62,563 bases of DNA from Methanobrevibacter wolinii SH (GCF_000621965.1 NZ_KK211377.1:5276-67838), one strand, 5' to 3'; shown: positions 1-9,675, counted from the first letter of the stretch. Program-made: numbers and translations. The notes: generated by a model from the letters alone, not told the origin.

Positions 1-48
1 TTTTTTTTTTAAAAATTAGGATGTTTCAATAAAATCTATTTTATTTAA

Positions 49-180
49 TTTATTTTTGTTTTTTTTTTTTAAAATTAGTTTTTTTTTATTATTTGGAAAT
101 TAAATTTTAGAAAGATTTATTTTTGTTTTTTTTTTAAAATTAGTTTTTTTTTATTATTTGGAAATTAAATTTTAGAAAGA
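49..180. repeat. Two-copy tandem repeat (67 and 65 bp)
   Basis: Two adjacent A/T-rich copies lie at 49-115 and 116-180. They are the same apart from the length of a T run (12 against 10 T), and each ends in TTTTAGAAAGA. They sit just past the 3' end of hisE. The T-run difference fits replication slippage. No coding potential is seen. Confidence 0.85.
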
Positions 181-190
181 AGTAGAATAT

Positions 191-481
191 TTATTTTCTA
201 CGTCTTGCAAATTCATCTAATATTTCATCAAATTCTACTCCTTTATATACAAGTAGAAGTAAAGTATGGAATATTAAATCTGTTGCTTCCCAAACGAGAT
301 TTTCATCATTTTTAGATGCTAAAATGAATTCTCCACATTCTTCAGCAACTTTTTCTAAAATTTTATCTTCAGCTTTTTTATCGCTATCTTTCATAATATT
401 AGAAGTATATGAATCAATAGGATTGTCTCTTCTTCCTTCTAAAACTTCATATACCTCTCTTAATACTTTTTCATCAGTCAT
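191..481 (-). CDS. hisE: Phosphoribosyl-ATP pyrophosphatase HisE
   Basis: This is a 96-residue protein of the all-alpha MazG-like HisE family. The enzyme hydrolyses phosphoribosyl-ATP to phosphoribosyl-AMP, the second step of histidine synthesis, in the cytoplasm. The acidic metal-binding pattern [10 protein letters not shown] (residues about 44-53) and the second helix [14 protein letters not shown] (about 64-77) are typical, and the length is normal for a stand-alone HisE. It is the last gene of a minus-strand group, 15 bp after the CBS-ParB gene, and no other his gene is near. The identification is firm; the neighbours say nothing about its regulation. Confidence 0.93.
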   Translation of the reverse strand: MTDEKVLREVYEVLEGRRDNPIDSYTSNIMKDSDKKAEDKILEKVAEECGEFILASKNDENLVWEATDLIFHTLLLLVYKGVEFDEILDEFARRRK

Positions 482-496
482 TATACCACTTGTTTA

Positions 497-1318
497 TTAA
501 ATTTTTTTACCTACAATTTTTTTATCTTTATTTTCTTTAATACTTTCAGTTATTGCAATAAGTGGATGTTGATCATCATTAATTATATAAATATCATTAA
601 GATTGTAAACTCCATATTTGTCTGCAGTTTTTTCAACTCCAAGTTTTATATCTTTGTCTAATGTTATAACATAAGATTCAATATAGTCACATCCAAGTTT
701 TACTGATGCAACTGCCCTATGATGACCATCAATTAAAATCCATCGTTTTCCAGTGTGTACTACAATTGCAGGTTCTGCTAATCCTCGTTTAAGCTCATAA
801 ATTCTTCCATCTAATTCATCAGCATATATTTTATCTTGAGTAGGTCTAATGTCTTTAATAGGTACTTTCATTTCTTTTACTGTTGCTTTTGTATCATATA
901 ACATAGATAAAGTATCTTTATAATAATTTACTTTTGTAGGTGTAGATCTTTCAATATGTGATCTTACAATATCTGTGTTTGTTAAAAAGCCACTAAGTTG
1001 GCCTTCTTTATTTACTACAGGCATTCTTGAAATACCTTGCCTAAACATTACTCTAGAAGCATCATTAAGAGCCATGTCTTCTCTAGCAATTACTACATCT
1101 CTTGACATAACTTCTTTAATAGTTTCAGACCAATCTTTTAATAATAAATCATAGGTGGTTATTATGCCTACTATATTTCCATCAGAGTTAACTACTGGAA
1201 ATCCATCGTGCCCTGTTTTCTTCATTATTTGGATTACTTTTTCACAAGGAGTATTTTCTTCTAAACTAATTACATTTTTTGTCATATAATCTTTTACAAG
1301 AGCCTTGTCTGACATCAT
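497..1318 (-). CDS. CBS-pair protein with C-terminal ParB-like domain
   Basis: The protein has 273 residues. Two CBS domains (about residues 8-120; repeats begin VKDYMTKNVISL and IKEVMSRDVVIA) form one Bateman module, which in other proteins binds adenine nucleotides. The C-terminal half (about 150-255) is ParB/Srx-like and carries LIDGHHRAVAS, the DGHHR motif of this fold. Such fusions are known in methanogens, but their substrate is not established. The start is either of two adjacent ATG codons; GGTG two bases before the first makes the second (at 1315) slightly more likely. It lies 16 bp downstream of gatB on the same strand and may be cotranscribed. A DNA-partition role should not be assumed from the ParB label. 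Confidence 0.8.
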   Translation of the reverse strand: MMSDKALVKDYMTKNVISLEENTPCEKVIQIMKKTGHDGFPVVNSDGNIVGIITTYDLLLKDWSETIKEVMSRDVVIAREDMALNDASRVMFRQGISRMPVVNKEGQLSGFLTNTDIVRSHIERSTPTKVNYYKDTLSMLYDTKATVKEMKVPIKDIRPTQDKIYADELDGRIYELKRGLAEPAIVVHTGKRWILIDGHHRAVASVKLGCDYIESYVITLDKDIKLGVEKTADKYGVYNLNDIYIINDDQHPLIAITESIKENKDKKIVGKKI

Positions 1319-1334
1319 AACACCATTTTCAAAT

Positions 1335-2687
1335 TTATTCGATTAAGTCTTTTAATATTTTTACAGTTTCACCAGGATCTGCTTTTCCTTTAGTAAATCT
1401 CATTACTTGACCAACAAGGAAATTAATTGAAGCTTTTTGTCCTTCTTTATAATCATTGACTGCTTTAGGATTTTCTTCAATTGCTTTTTTAGCAGCATTT
1501 AATATTGCATCTTCTTCAACAACACCCATTAATCCTAATTCTTCACCAATTTCTTTTGGTGATTTTTCATTATTTGGCATTTTTTCTACAATTCTTTGAC
1601 CAGCTTTAACAGTAATTTCTTTGTTTAAAAGTAAATTTATAAGTTCTATAATATCTTTAGCACTAATTTCACTATCTGCAAAAGTTATTTTATTATATGT
1701 TAAAACTCTTTTAAGTTCATCTCTCATCCAGTTTGCTGAATATTTTGGATTAACTTCTTTAGCAACTTCTTCATAAGTATCTGCTAAATCAAGTTCTGAT
1801 GTTAATACTGTTGCAGTTTCTTGATCAATTCCATATTCACTAACAAATCTTTTAGCTTTATTATATGGAGCTTCTGGCATAGTTTCTGCAATTTCTTCTA
1901 TTTCTTCATCTTGTATTTCCATTGGTGGTAAATCTGGATCAGGTATGAATCTATAATCATCAGCATTTTCTTTTGATCTCATAGAAACAGTAATCATTTG
2001 TGATTCGAGGTAAGCTCTAGTTTCTTGTTTAATTTCAATACCTCTTTTCATGTTGTTTTTTTGTCTAACAACTTCGTATTTAAGAGCTCTATATGCTCCT
2101 TTAATGGAGTTAATATTTTTCATTTCTACTCTGTTTCCACCTTCAATAGAAACGTTTACATCTGCTCTCATAGTACCTTCACCACGAGCTCCTCCACTAT
2201 ATTCAAGTATTCTAATTAATTGTTTTAAGAAATTACGAGCTTCTTCTGGAGAATGCATATCTGGTTCAGTTACAATTTCAATTAATGGTATTCCTGAACG
2301 GTTAAAATCAACAGTACCTTTATCTGGTTTATATTGACCTGGATCTTCTTCCATATGTATTTCTCTAATTCTTACACCATTTAATTCTCCTTCATATCCA
2401 ATAGGAACTGATGTTCTTTGGTATCCTGAAGGTAAATCCGGATAATCATAATGTTTTCTCATGAAATAAGCAGTATCTTTTGTAATTTTACAATTTAACA
2501 TTAATGAAATCATTAATGCATTTTCAATTGCTTTTTCATTTGTAGGTAATGGTTTAGCTCCAGGTTGATTTAAACAAACAGGACAAATATTTGTGTTTGC
2601 AGGAGCTTCTTTATAATTTGTTGGACAATTACAGAATAATTTTGATTTTGTCTCAAGTTGTACGTGAATTTCGAGTCCACATTTCAT
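1335..2687 (-). CDS. gatB: Asp-tRNA(Asn)/Glu-tRNA(Gln) amidotransferase subunit B
   Basis: This 450-residue protein is full-length GatB, the tRNA-binding and kinase subunit of the GatCAB amidotransferase, which converts Asp-tRNA(Asn) to Asn-tRNA(Asn) (and, where used, Glu-tRNA(Gln) to Gln-tRNA(Gln)). The N-terminus KCGLEIHVQLETKSKLFC, a CPVC pair and the signature HYDYPDLPSGYQ are diagnostic; the C-terminal YqeY-like tail ends in a GQVMRFTKGKADP segment typical of the family. It is the first gene of the minus-strand group gatB, CBS-ParB, hisE. gatA and gatC are not in the window. Methanogens normally use the separate GatDE enzyme for Gln, so the Asn role is the likelier one here; that is inference from the lineage. 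Confidence 0.96.
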   Translation of the reverse strand: MKCGLEIHVQLETKSKLFCNCPTNYKEAPANTNICPVCLNQPGAKPLPTNEKAIENALMISLMLNCKITKDTAYFMRKHYDYPDLPSGYQRTSVPIGYEGELNGVRIREIHMEEDPGQYKPDKGTVDFNRSGIPLIEIVTEPDMHSPEEARNFLKQLIRILEYSGGARGEGTMRADVNVSIEGGNRVEMKNINSIKGAYRALKYEVVRQKNNMKRGIEIKQETRAYLESQMITVSMRSKENADDYRFIPDPDLPPMEIQDEEIEEIAETMPEAPYNKAKRFVSEYGIDQETATVLTSELDLADTYEEVAKEVNPKYSANWMRDELKRVLTYNKITFADSEISAKDIIELINLLLNKEITVKAGQRIVEKMPNNEKSPKEIGEELGLMGVVEEDAILNAAKKAIEENPKAVNDYKEGQKASINFLVGQVMRFTKGKADPGETVKILKDLIE

Positions 2688-3126
2688 TTCGATAATAATT
2701 CCTCCAAGTATTTTTTTGGAATTTTTAATAATTAAATAATTTTTATAAAAAATATACTTCTAAAATAGTATTATATATTTTATATATTAAATTTAATTTT
2801 TATTTTATTTTATTAATAAAGATTTCTTAAGATTTTTTACTTTATTATTAGAAAGTAATTTTTAATTAAATTTTTTTCTTTTTAATTAATCTTTTATTTA
2901 TTGGTTTTTTTAATTTTATTATTTAAAATAAATTTTTTTTTACATGTTTTTTTTAAATTTAATGAAAATATACTATTTTAGTTTATTTCTAAGTTTAAAA
3001 TATAATTTTTATATTTAAAATTAATAGGTTTATTAATATTATAAAATTTAGAATATAATTTTTATATTTAAATTAATGAGTTTAGTAAAAATAAATTTTT
3101 AAATAAAAATATCTTTCAAGAAATTT
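2688..3126. other. A/T-rich intergenic region with an imperfect repeat
   Basis: About 440 bp of A/T-rich sequence separate gatB from the radical SAM gene. An imperfect direct repeat of about 40 bp begins at 3001 and again at 3054 (shared core TATAATTTTTATATTTAAA). It would contain the gatB promoter and the 3' region of the radical SAM gene. No gene or RNA is visible. Confidence 0.6.
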
Positions 3127-4122
3127 TTAATATTTATTTTTCAATGATTCTTTAATATATCGTTTAATATATTTGTCTAATTTATCATTGTATTGGCTTT
3201 TTTCAGGACCTAGTTTAGTTTTATCAGTAAAAGTTCCTTGAAGTTCTCTACCTGTCCATTTTACTTCTTCTTCAACTCTTTTACCATATTTTGTACCAAA
3301 CATTTTAAATAATGGGAATTTTGTAATACCATTAGCTCCACTTAATATTAAAATTCCTATATTTGCTAAATTATCAATCCATGTGCCACATATAATTTCA
3401 AGTTTTGGGAAGTTTAGTCTAATAGTTGATACTACTTTAGCATAATATAATGATGCAGGTTGTGAGCTATTAGCATATATTGTTTCTTTATGTGGATTTA
3501 ATGAATAGAATATAACTCTATCAATATCATGATCTTTAATATATTGTATTAAATAATCAATATCATCTAAGGTTTCACCTAAACCTAATATAATAGTTAT
3601 TGCTTTTTTAAACCCAAGATTTTTAGCAGTATCTAACATTTCACTTATTTCATTTAAAGGTTTACTTGGACATATTTTTTCATGTAAACTTGGATTTACA
3701 GTTTCAACAGCACCAGTAATTCCAATAATTTCATTACCATATATATCTAAATCTTTTGTAATTCCAGTATTTAACCAAACTCCTTTATTAGTAATGTTTT
3801 TAATTTCGGTAGCAATATCTTTTATTTCTTTTGTTGTAAAAGTTTTATATCCTCCAGATAAAAACTCAATATTCCAATCTAATCTTTTACACATTTCAGC
3901 TTCTGCTAATATATTTGGAATTCTTCTTTTTGCTTTACTTGGATTTAATATTTTATCTTTTTGTGTACTCATATAACAAAATGCACAATCTCCTTTGTCA
4001 CAGTACCATGATAAAAAGATTGCTCTTTCAAGATAAATTTTATTTGAATGGTTTTTCAATGTTATTTCATTTGCTTTTTTAATTAAATCAAGTAATTCTC
4101 CATTTTTGTCTATAATATTCAT
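3127..4122 (-). CDS. Radical SAM protein, BioB-like
   Basis: A 331-residue radical SAM enzyme. Residues about 39-47 give the cluster motif WYCDKGDCAFC, that is C-x4-C-x2-C, one residue longer in the first gap than the usual C-x3-C-x2-C. Later blocks FLSGGYKT, ETVNPSLHEKICP, IILGLGETLDD and the C-terminal LSGANGITKFP resemble the biotin synthase/ThiH/HmdB branch, whose last part is a BATS-type domain. Homologues in methanogens tend to be labelled 'biotin synthase related'. The substrate is unknown. HmdB, the [Fe]-hydrogenase maturase, has a wider C-x5-C-x2-C motif, so I do not call it that. The gene stands alone between two long intergenic regions. Confidence 0.8.
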   Translation of the reverse strand: MNIIDKNGELLDLIKKANEITLKNHSNKIYLERAIFLSWYCDKGDCAFCYMSTQKDKILNPSKAKRRIPNILAEAEMCKRLDWNIEFLSGGYKTFTTKEIKDIATEIKNITNKGVWLNTGITKDLDIYGNEIIGITGAVETVNPSLHEKICPSKPLNEISEMLDTAKNLGFKKAITIILGLGETLDDIDYLIQYIKDHDIDRVIFYSLNPHKETIYANSSQPASLYYAKVVSTIRLNFPKLEIICGTWIDNLANIGILILSGANGITKFPLFKMFGTKYGKRVEEEVKWTGRELQGTFTDKTKLGPEKSQYNDKLDKYIKRYIKESLKNKY

Positions 4123-4167
4123 TTTTATCTCTACTAAATCTTTTTATTTATATAATTTTATTATATT

Positions 4168-4270
4168 GATTCTGTTGAAATCCTATTTTATTTAAAAATT
4201 AACTTTCTAAAGTACATTTTTTAAATTATATTAAAATTATATTTTAAATCTTAAGGATTTCAACAAAGCC
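4168..4270. mobile_element. MITE-like element A
   Basis: A 103-bp non-coding segment with inverted ends: GATTCTGTTGAAATCC on the left, and on the right a sequence whose reverse complement is GGCTTTGTTGAAATCC (13 of 16 identical). The 8 bases outside the ends, ATTATATT and ATTTTATT, agree at 7 of 8 positions, as for a target duplication. Two more elements with the same ends are at 14001 and 57993. It holds no transposase, so it would need one in trans. A simple hairpin is the alternative, but the three-copy pattern argues against it. Confidence 0.55.
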
Positions 4271-4519
4271 ATTTTATTCTTAAATATAATATTATTATTC
4301 TTATTTTTTAGTTTTATTTATATTATATTTAAATGTAAACCATTAAATTTATATAGTATATTTTTTATAACTATAATAAGATAATTTTACTATGAAAATT
4401 AATTTTTGAGGAAATTTAATTTTTTTATTATTATTCATGTAAAAATAGAAACATTTATATATGATGTTATCTAAACTATTATTTACTGTTTAAAATTATT
4501 GCATTTTAAACATGGGTAA

Positions 4520-4527
4520 TTTATACT
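4520..4527 (+). promoter_or_regulatory. Candidate TATA box for the tRNA cluster
   Basis: TTTATACT lies about 28 bases before the first base of tRNA-Asn, the normal distance for an archaeal box A. A stronger-looking TTTATATA at 4454-4461 is about 90 bases upstream and could serve a longer primary transcript. Confidence 0.5.
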
Positions 4528-4550
4528 TGGTTGAGATGGGTTTTTTATAT

Positions 4551-4623
<73 letters not shown>

Positions 4624-4628
4624 CTTTT

Positions 4629-4702
4629 GGGCCCATAGCTTAGCCAGGTAGAGCGTCCGGCTCATAACCGGAAGGCCATGGGTTCGAACCCCATTGGGCC
4701 CA
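4629..4702 (+). tRNA. tRNA with CAT anticodon (Met-type)
   Basis: The acceptor arms GGGCCCA and TGGGCCC pair perfectly (4629-4635 with 4695-4701), discriminator A. The loop CTCATAA gives anticodon CAT. It lacks the features of an archaeal initiator (5' AGC, three G-C pairs at the base of the anticodon stem), so it is elongator Met or the Ile tRNA whose C34 is changed to agmatidine; sequence alone does not settle which. CCA is not encoded. Confidence 0.9.
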
Positions 4703-4732
4703 TGTTACAATAATTTTGATGTTTTTTCTCAT

Positions 4733-4807
4733 GCTCCGTTGGTGTAGTCCGGCCAATCATTCTGGCCTTTCGAGCCGGAGACTCGGGTTCGAATCCCGAA
4801 CGGAGCA
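4733..4807 (+). tRNA. tRNA-Glu (TTC)
   Basis: The acceptor arms GCTCCGT and ACGGAGC pair (4733-4739 with 4800-4806), discriminator A at 4807. The anticodon loop CTTTCGA gives TTC. The T arm CTCGGGTTCGAATCCCGA is regular. CCA is not encoded. Confidence 0.95.
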
Positions 4808-4854
4808 TTTTTATTATTATAGTTGATTTTTTAGGGATTGTCCCTTTATCCGAA

Positions 4855-4937
4855 GCGGGGGTGCCCGAGCGGCCAAAGGGGACAGGCTTAGGACCTGTTG
4901 ACGCAGGTCTACCAGGGTTCGAATCCCTGCTCCCGCA
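4855..4937 (+). tRNA. tRNA-Leu (TAG)
   Basis: A class II tRNA: the acceptor arms GCGGGGG and CTCCCGC pair (4855-4861 with 4930-4936, one G-T), discriminator A. The anticodon loop CTTAGGA gives TAG, and a long variable arm (TTGACGCAGGTCTACC) precedes the T arm, as expected for Leu. CCA is not encoded. Confidence 0.94.
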
Positions 4938-4964
4938 TTAATCTAACTTATTATTTATTCACTT

Positions 4965-5040
4965 GCCGGGGTAGGGTAGGCGGTCATCCTACGGGACTGT
5001 GGATCCTGCGACTCGGGTTCAAATCTCGGCCCCGGCCCCA
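4965..5040 (+). tRNA. tRNA-His (GTG), with encoded CCA
   Basis: The acceptor arms GCCGGGG and CCCCGGC pair perfectly (4965-4971 with 5030-5036). The anticodon loop CTGTGGA gives GTG. The discriminator is C (5037), the histidine identity base, and CCA follows at 5038-5040, the only encoded CCA among the six tRNAs here. The base before G1 is T (4964), so the extra G-1 that histidyl-tRNA synthetase recognises does not appear to be encoded in this register. Confidence 0.92.
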
Positions 5041-5192
5041 TGATTATTACTTATTTTAATTATTACTTATTTAATTTCAATATTTTTTTATTATTTTTAT
5101 ATTAGTTTTCTTATGGGGTCTAATTAAGTATAAGTATAATAATTTTATAAATAGAAAATATTATTGTTTATTTTTATAAAAAAGGTTATATT

Positions 5193-5606
5193 ATGGTTAA
5201 AAAAGGTTCAACAGAAGAAAGAGATTTAGTTCATAAATTATGGGATAGAAATTTTGCAGCTATGCGAGCTCCTGCTTCTGGTGGAGCTACTAAAAGACCT
5301 TTACCTGATGTTATTGCTGGTAATGGTGAAATTTATTTGGCTATTGAAGTTAAAACTACAGTTAAAGATAAAATTTATATTGATTTTCCCCAAATTGATG
5401 AATTAGAGAAATTTTCAAAAATATTTGGAGCAAAACCATATTTAGGTGTTAAATTTAAGTATACAAAATGGTATTTTTTAGAACCTAAAAATATTGAGAG
5501 AACTAAAAATAATAATTATAAAGTTGAAAAGGATTATGTAATTGAAAATGGTTTGGAATTAGATGAAATTACTCAGATTGATAAACAAGTTAAATTTGAT
5601 TTATAA
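5193..5606 (+). CDS. hjc: Archaeal Holliday junction resolvase Hjc
   Basis: A 137-residue protein matching Hjc, the archaeal four-way-junction endonuclease of the PD-(D/E)XK fold that resolves recombination intermediates. The N-terminus KKGSTEERDLVHKLW carries the catalytic Glu, followed by RAPASGGATKRPLPDVIAG (catalytic Asp) and LAIEVKTT (the ExK pair), in canonical order and spacing. Length is typical. TTATAAAAAAGGTTATATTATGG places a weak AGGTT before the ATG. It stands alone between the tRNA cluster and tRNA-Trp, with its own A/T-rich promoter region. Confidence 0.94.
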   Translation: MVKKGSTEERDLVHKLWDRNFAAMRAPASGGATKRPLPDVIAGNGEIYLAIEVKTTVKDKIYIDFPQIDELEKFSKIFGAKPYLGVKFKYTKWYFLEPKNIERTKNNNYKVEKDYVIENGLELDEITQIDKQVKFDL

Positions 5607-5765
5607 TTATAATTATAATTTTTATAAAAATTTTAAATTTTTTAATCTTATTTAATTATTTTTTTTAATACAATCATACAAAAATCAAAACATTTAAATA
5701 TTAATTTTTACAAAACTATTGTTGTTATTATATTAAATATAATAATGATTTTTTTTATTCGTTTT

Positions 5766-5923
<158 letters not shown>

Positions 5924-6113
5924 CTTTTATTTAAAACTATTTTTTTTATGAATTTTAATAATTTTAATCTAATTTAACTTTTTATTTTGAATTTTAATTG
6001 ATTATTTAAATTATTTTTTAAGGGATAATTTTATTAATATTAAATTCAGAAATATTATAATAATATTTAATTAATTATTTTTTTCTTTAATAAAAAATGT
6101 TAGGTGTTTTTTA

Positions 6114-6761
6114 ATGTATGCAATTATTATGGGAGGAGGACGTGTAGGTCTTTCTTTAGCTTCATTATTAATTGAAGACGGTTATGATGTTACTCTTATT
6201 GAAAGTAATGAAGAATTATCTAATAATGCTTCTGTTGAATTAGATGCATTAGTTATTTGTGGTAGTGGAACCGATACAAAAACATTAGAAGAAGCTAATA
6301 TTGAAGATGCTGATTTCTTTGTTGCAACTACTGGTAATGATGAAACTAACTTACTTAGTTGTATATTAGTTAAAGATTATGGGGTTCCTAAAATTATTGC
6401 TCGTGTAAGTAATACTGATCATGAAGAAGCATTTATTAAAGTTGGAATTGATAATGTAATAAGTCCTGAAAAAACAGCTGCAGGATATCTTGAAAAAATT
6501 ATTACAAGACCAAATGTTGCAGACTTAACTACTTTTGGTCAAGGTGATGCTGAAATTTTAGATATGATTATTACAAATAAAAAAGTAATTGGTAAACCTA
6601 TTTATGAGATTTCACCTACTGAAGATTATATTATAATCGCAACATATAAAGAAGGAAAATTAAACATTCCTCAACAAGATGATATATTAACAAAAGGAGA
6701 AAAAATTTCTATTCTTGTTAAAAGAAATGCTCTTAAAAAGACTGAAAAAAAATTTGAATAG
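6114..6761 (+). CDS. trkA: TrkA-type potassium uptake regulatory subunit
   Basis: A 215-residue single-module TrkA/KtrA protein. Residues 1-120 are an RCK-N (Rossmann) domain with the nucleotide motif [16 protein letters not shown] and the acidic ribose contact ESNEE; residues about 135-215 form the TrkA-C domain. It would sit on the cytoplasmic face of the TrkH channel and gate K+ uptake in response to nucleotides. TTAGGTG precedes the ATG. The TrkH gene lies just downstream on the opposite strand, 118 bp away, converging. The family is certain; the pairing with that trkH is inferred from position. Confidence 0.93.
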   Translation: MYAIIMGGGRVGLSLASLLIEDGYDVTLIESNEELSNNASVELDALVICGSGTDTKTLEEANIEDADFFVATTGNDETNLLSCILVKDYGVPKIIARVSNTDHEEAFIKVGIDNVISPEKTAAGYLEKIITRPNVADLTTFGQGDAEILDMIITNKKVIGKPIYEISPTEDYIIIATYKEGKLNIPQQDDILTKGEKISILVKRNALKKTEKKFE

Positions 6762-6879
6762 TCTTTTTAATTTAATTTTCATTTTCTATTTTTATATAAC
6801 TTATTTTAACTATTGTTTTAAAGATTTTATTGATTAGATTTTAAATTTAAGAACTTTTTTTAAATCATAAATTAATTGT

Positions 6880-8355
6880 TTAATTTCTATTAAATCTTTC
6901 CTTAAGTGCTCTTTTTTGTTTATTTGTTGGTTTAAATATTTCAAAGAATTCTCTTATAGTTACAAGAACAGGAATAATTTCAAGTTTTCCCATTAACATA
7001 TCTAATATCATAATAATTTTAACACTTGGAGACATGTTAATATTTGTAATACCTGCACTTAATCCATTATTACTTATTGCGGAGATAATTTCAAATAATG
7101 ATTTAAATCCATCGTAGCCATGTAAAATCAATATAATCCAACTTACAAATATTAAAATGAAAGTTATAAAAACATATGATCCTGCTTCTTTTATTGCTCC
7201 TGTTGAGATTTCTTTATTATCTATAGTTACTTTTATAACTCTTCCTTCAGGAGATAAGATTTCTATAATATTTTTTAATATTCCTTTTAAAAGAGTTATA
7301 ATACGAATAATTTTTACACCACCAGAAGTAGATCCTGATGAACCTCCTATTATCATAAGTAACATTAAAAAGATTAATGAAGCATCTTTCCAACTTAATA
7401 ATTTTGGTATTGGTACAACTGAAGCTCCTGTAGATGTAATTGCTGAAATTACTGTAAATAATATTTCAATAGGCATAGCTTTTGTTAAGAAGTATATAAT
7501 TATTGTAGTTACTATTATAGAGAAAGCTATAGCTCTAAATTGAACATCATCAATAATCGCTTTTCCTTTAGTTTTAAATACTTTATAATGAACTGGAAAA
7601 CTTATAGTACCTATAATCATTAGTACCATTGTTATTATGTAAATTATATTATTATGGTAATAACCTACATTAGCATTTTTAATACTCATTCCACCAGTAC
7701 ATATTGAGGAAAAACATAAATTTATTGCATCAAATATAGGCATTCCTGCAAGTAAGTATAAGATTATTCCAATCATAGTATAAATACAATATATTTCAAT
7801 TGTTTTTTCCATTGTATTTGCTATACTTGGTTTTATTCTCTCATCCCTTGCTTCTGATTTGTATAATTTAGCTGCAGCAGTTCCTTTTCTGATAATAATT
7901 CCTACACTAATAATTACTATTCCTAAACCACCTAACCATCCTTCAAAACTTTTTAAAAATAAGATAGATTTTGGAAATGCTTCAACATTTTGATATAAAC
8001 AAAGTGCTGTACCTGTTAATGAGGACATATTCTCAAAAATACCATTTAAAATTGGTATTTGTAAACTTATTTTCATTACAAGTGCACTTAAAAAGCTAGC
8101 CCAAATCCATGTTAATGTTGATATAATCATTGCATTTTTTAATTTAATATTTGATGTATTAATATTTATTTTAGTAAATAATGTTCCTATTATTAATGAT
8201 ATAACACTTGATATTATAAATCCAATTATTTCTGGTGTTTCTTTATAAAAAATTGCAATTATAATAGGTATAAGTAGTGCTATTCCTGTTAATTGCATTG
8301 TTTTTCCTAAATAATATGCAATGATTTTTATATCCATTGTGTTTATATATTTCAT
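6880..8355 (-). CDS. trkH: TrkH-type potassium uptake membrane subunit
   Basis: A 491-residue polytopic membrane protein of the TrkH/KtrB family, which forms the K+-conducting pore. The four imperfect M-P-M repeats are visible through their filter-like loops: SLTGTALCLYQN, CFSSICTGGMSI, ISAITSTGASV and ISAISNNGLSAG, with GGSSGSTSGGVKIIR as the intramembrane loop of the family. About ten hydrophobic segments run from residue 8 to 475. It converges with trkA. The filter glycines are present, so it appears functional; K+ rather than Na+ preference is an assumption. Confidence 0.93.
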   Translation of the reverse strand: MKYINTMDIKIIAYYLGKTMQLTGIALLIPIIIAIFYKETPEIIGFIISSVISLIIGTLFTKININTSNIKLKNAMIISTLTWIWASFLSALVMKISLQIPILNGIFENMSSLTGTALCLYQNVEAFPKSILFLKSFEGWLGGLGIVIISVGIIIRKGTAAAKLYKSEARDERIKPSIANTMEKTIEIYCIYTMIGIILYLLAGMPIFDAINLCFSSICTGGMSIKNANVGYYHNNIIYIITMVLMIIGTISFPVHYKVFKTKGKAIIDDVQFRAIAFSIIVTTIIIYFLTKAMPIEILFTVISAITSTGASVVPIPKLLSWKDASLIFLMLLMIIGGSSGSTSGGVKIIRIITLLKGILKNIIEILSPEGRVIKVTIDNKEISTGAIKEAGSYVFITFILIFVSWIILILHGYDGFKSLFEIISAISNNGLSAGITNINMSPSVKIIMILDMLMGKLEIIPVLVTIREFFEIFKPTNKQKRALKERFNRN

Positions 8356-8565
8356 TAATTAAAATTTGATTTTTTATTTAAAATATTTTATGTTTAAATA
8401 CTAATTTTTTTATTCATTTTTACATGTTTAAATATTAAAAATAGTAAATAATTATAACTTAAACTTTTTTTAAAATAATTATTTATACTAATATTTATAA
8501 ATATTAAAATAATTTATTTAATTCAAATTCTTTATTTATTAAAAAATTTTTTATAAGGTTATATT

Positions 8566-9675
8566 ATGAAACATAAGACTCTGTTATTTTTGATTTTTGG
8601 TTTAATTATAATGGGTGTAATGTTATGGTTTATTGGTATTGATGAGGTTTTTAATGCATTAAGAATGTCAAATATTCTTTATGTTATTCTTGCAATACTT
8701 ATTGAAATCGTGGTTTATGCTTTATATACATTGAGATGGGAAATTATTAATAAAATTGTAAATATTAATACTGATTTTAATGATTTATTTCCTATGGTCA
8801 TGTTAAGTTTAGCAGTAAATAACATTACTCCAAGTGGACGTGGTGGTGGAGAACCTGTAAGAGCTTATGTTCTAACTAAAGAATCAAATATTCCATTTGA
8901 ATCTACATTTGCAACAGTTATTGCTGATAGAGCATTTGATACATTTCCATTTATTTTACTTGCAATACTTACATTAATTTTAGTTATTTTTAATTATTCT
9001 CTTGCAACTTGGATTATTGCATGTTTAATTATTGCAGTTATTGTAGTAATTCTTGCTGTTATTGCAATTATTTATATGTCCATTAATGAAAGTTTTGGAG
9101 TAAAAGTTACAGATGCTTTAGTCTGGTTACTTTATAAATTTTCTAAAAAAAATACTGAAGAAAGAGAAAAACGTTTAATTGAAGCAGTTAATGGTTTTCA
9201 AGATACTATGAAGTTAACTATTTCAAATAAAAAGTTAACATTATATGCATTACCATTATCATTATTAATTTGGATACTTGAAATTTCACGTGTTTGTGTT
9301 GTATTCATGGCATTTGGTTATCCTGTATCTCCATTAATAATTGCAGAATCTTTTATTCTTTCAGTCTTAATTGGTTTTATTCCAATTTTACCTGGTGGTG
9401 TAGGTCTTATTGATGGAACTATGATTTTATTATTTGCATCTGCAGGAATACCATCTGGAATAAGTGCAGCTGCTACTGTTGTAGAAAGATTAATATCTTA
9501 TTGGATGACTACTTTCCTTGGTTTATTAACTATTCCTAAATATGGTATTAATGTTCTTGATAATATTACTGGTCCTAAAGAAGAACCTAAACCTGCAATT
9601 AATAATATGAATTTAAGTGAAGTAAACAGTGCAGTTGATAATATTAAAAAAATGCATGAAAATACTAAGAAATAA
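8566..9675 (+). CDS. YbhN/UPF0104-family membrane protein
   Basis: A 369-residue integral membrane protein of the lysylphosphatidylglycerol synthase transmembrane (UPF0104) family, with about eight hydrophobic helices between residues 5 and 325 and a charged C-terminal tail. The family block NNITPSGRGGGEPVRAYVLTKE lies at residues about 85-106, and the later helix FIPILPGGVGLIDG matches too. Members are linked to flippase-like or cell-surface lipid roles in bacteria and archaea (AglD and MprF have related membrane domains), but the substrate here is unknown. AAGGTTATATT precedes the ATG. It stands alone between trkH (divergent) and ftr. Confidence 0.82.
   Translation: MKHKTLLFLIFGLIIMGVMLWFIGIDEVFNALRMSNILYVILAILIEIVVYALYTLRWEIINKIVNINTDFNDLFPMVMLSLAVNNITPSGRGGGEPVRAYVLTKESNIPFESTFATVIADRAFDTFPFILLAILTLILVIFNYSLATWIIACLIIAVIVVILAVIAIIYMSINESFGVKVTDALVWLLYKFSKKNTEEREKRLIEAVNGFQDTMKLTISNKKLTLYALPLSLLIWILEISRVCVVFMAFGYPVSPLIIAESFILSVLIGFIPILPGGVGLIDGTMILLFASAGIPSGISAAATVVERLISYWMTTFLGLLTIPKYGINVLDNITGPKEEPKPAINNMNLSEVNSAVDNIKKMHENTKK

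Noticed and set aside
3127-4122. HmdB, the [Fe]-hydrogenase radical SAM maturase
   Set aside because: The cluster motif is C-x4-C-x2-C and not the wider C-x5-C-x2-C, and no hmd or hcg gene is in the window.
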